Shown here: piece by piece, positions 19,800-19,988 of the stretch
Position numbering within the stretch: the first letter of the stretch is position 1
Layout of the letters: every line of letters begins with the position of its first letter
DNA from: Clostridium sp. CAG:433
GTDB taxonomy: Bacteria; Bacillota_I; Bacilli_A; RF39; UBA660
NCBI GenBank assembly: GCA_000433675.1
Contig: FR893555.1
Location: 1-19,988 of the forward strand
Length of the DNA stretch: 19,988 nucleotides
Reading direction: 5' to 3'
Program-made: the position numbers and the translations under genes
Notes under the pieces: model-generated
The model's database searches: none
Told to the model about the DNA's origin: nothing
The model's input: only the letters and a program-made list of their open reading frames with translations

Positions 19800-19988
19800 T
19801 TATTTTATGAGTAGTTTATAACTCAAATTGACTTCATCTTTTTTAATGGGAACGAGATGAAGTTTTTTTGTTATAGTGTTTCCATAAATATTGTTGAATA
19901 ATTCAAAAGGTGTATGAAAATTTAAACTTTTTCTTGAAACACTGTTTATGTTATTCATCATATCAATAATGTTTTCATTAGTTAATTT
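19800..19988 (-). CDS. IS30-family transposase, C-terminal end (cut by window edge)
   Basis: The last 62 residues of a transposase; the N-terminal part lies beyond the window. The sequence NNINSVSRKSLNFHTPFELF matches the IS30-type end of the DDE domain (the N-x-R-P-R-K-x-L-x-F/Y-x-T-P-x-E motif), and the tail KLHLVPIKKDEVNLSYKLLI is a usual closing block. The Asp/Glu catalytic residues D and D are not in view; a Glu would lie just upstream. The frame is intact to the edge. A hairpin on the opposite strand lies within its codons. Confidence 0.82.
   Translation of the reverse strand, partial: KLTNENIIDMMNNINSVSRKSLNFHTPFELFNNIYGNTITKKLHLVPIKKDEVNLSYKLLIK
19831..19869 (+). terminator. Terminator-like hairpin inside the transposase 3' end, antisense direction
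   Basis: ACTTCATCT (19831-19839) and AGATGAAGT (19855-19863) are perfect inverted repeats with a 15-base loop, followed by seven Ts. In the + direction this would stop transcription running into the element from outside. Confidence 0.55.

Noticed and set aside
1..19988. tRNA, rRNA, CRISPR arrays, toxin-antitoxin or phage genes
   Set aside because: None seen: no tRNA-like cloverleaf arms, no spaced repeat arrays, and all ORFs are otherwise assigned or described.

Overview
The window is chromosomal DNA from a very AT-rich, low-GC Gram-positive bacterium (Firmicutes/Bacilli side). TGA is a real stop (the spoIIID frame ends with it) and tryptophan is TGG, so this is not Mycoplasma code 4. Sporulation genes (spoIID, spoIIQ-like, spoIIID, sigH), a lipoprotein, tagO and an Agr-type peptide system fit a spore-forming, walled Bacilli/Erysipelotrichia-like gut lineage. 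That placement is inference; no rRNA or tRNA gene is present to settle it.

Layout. 1-2690: possible insertion-sequence edge, then a two-gene operon of unknown surface proteins (a membrane-anchored repeat protein and a lipoprotein). 2700-8520: murA, a membrane SGNH-like protein, rpmE, rpiB, spoIID, spoIIQ-like, spoIIID and mbl; the order murA-spoIID-spoIIQ-spoIIID-mbl matches Bacillus, with three genes inserted after murA. 8521-9690: tagO. 9690-12300: an agr-like quorum-sensing locus in two converging units: a receiver-only AgrA-like regulator plus an AgrC-like kinase split over two frames on +, and agrB-agrD on -. agrD (40 codons) is too small for usual gene calling. 12480-15130: cspA, hpf, then mrnC-rlmB-sigH. 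15131-18362: secE-nusG, then rplK-rplA and rplJ-rplL, with L1-type leader elements before rplK and rplA and an L10 leader with terminator before rplJ. 18363-19520: an RsmC-like methyltransferase and a convergent NUDIX hydrolase. 19520-19988: intergenic DNA, then the 3' end of an IS30-like transposase cut by the window edge.

The genes serve wall precursor synthesis and elongation (murA, mbl, tagO), sporulation (sigH, spoIID, spoIIQ, spoIIID), and ribosome production, processing and hibernation (r-proteins, nusG, mrnC, rlmB, hpf). The agr locus is the accessory part and the most unusual: the regulator lacks a DNA-binding domain and the kinase is broken in two. Regulation is very compact. Most intergenic gaps hold a hairpin terminator, often overlapping the stop codon, followed at once by an extended -10 (TGnTATAAT type) and a leader little longer than the Shine-Dalgarno sequence.
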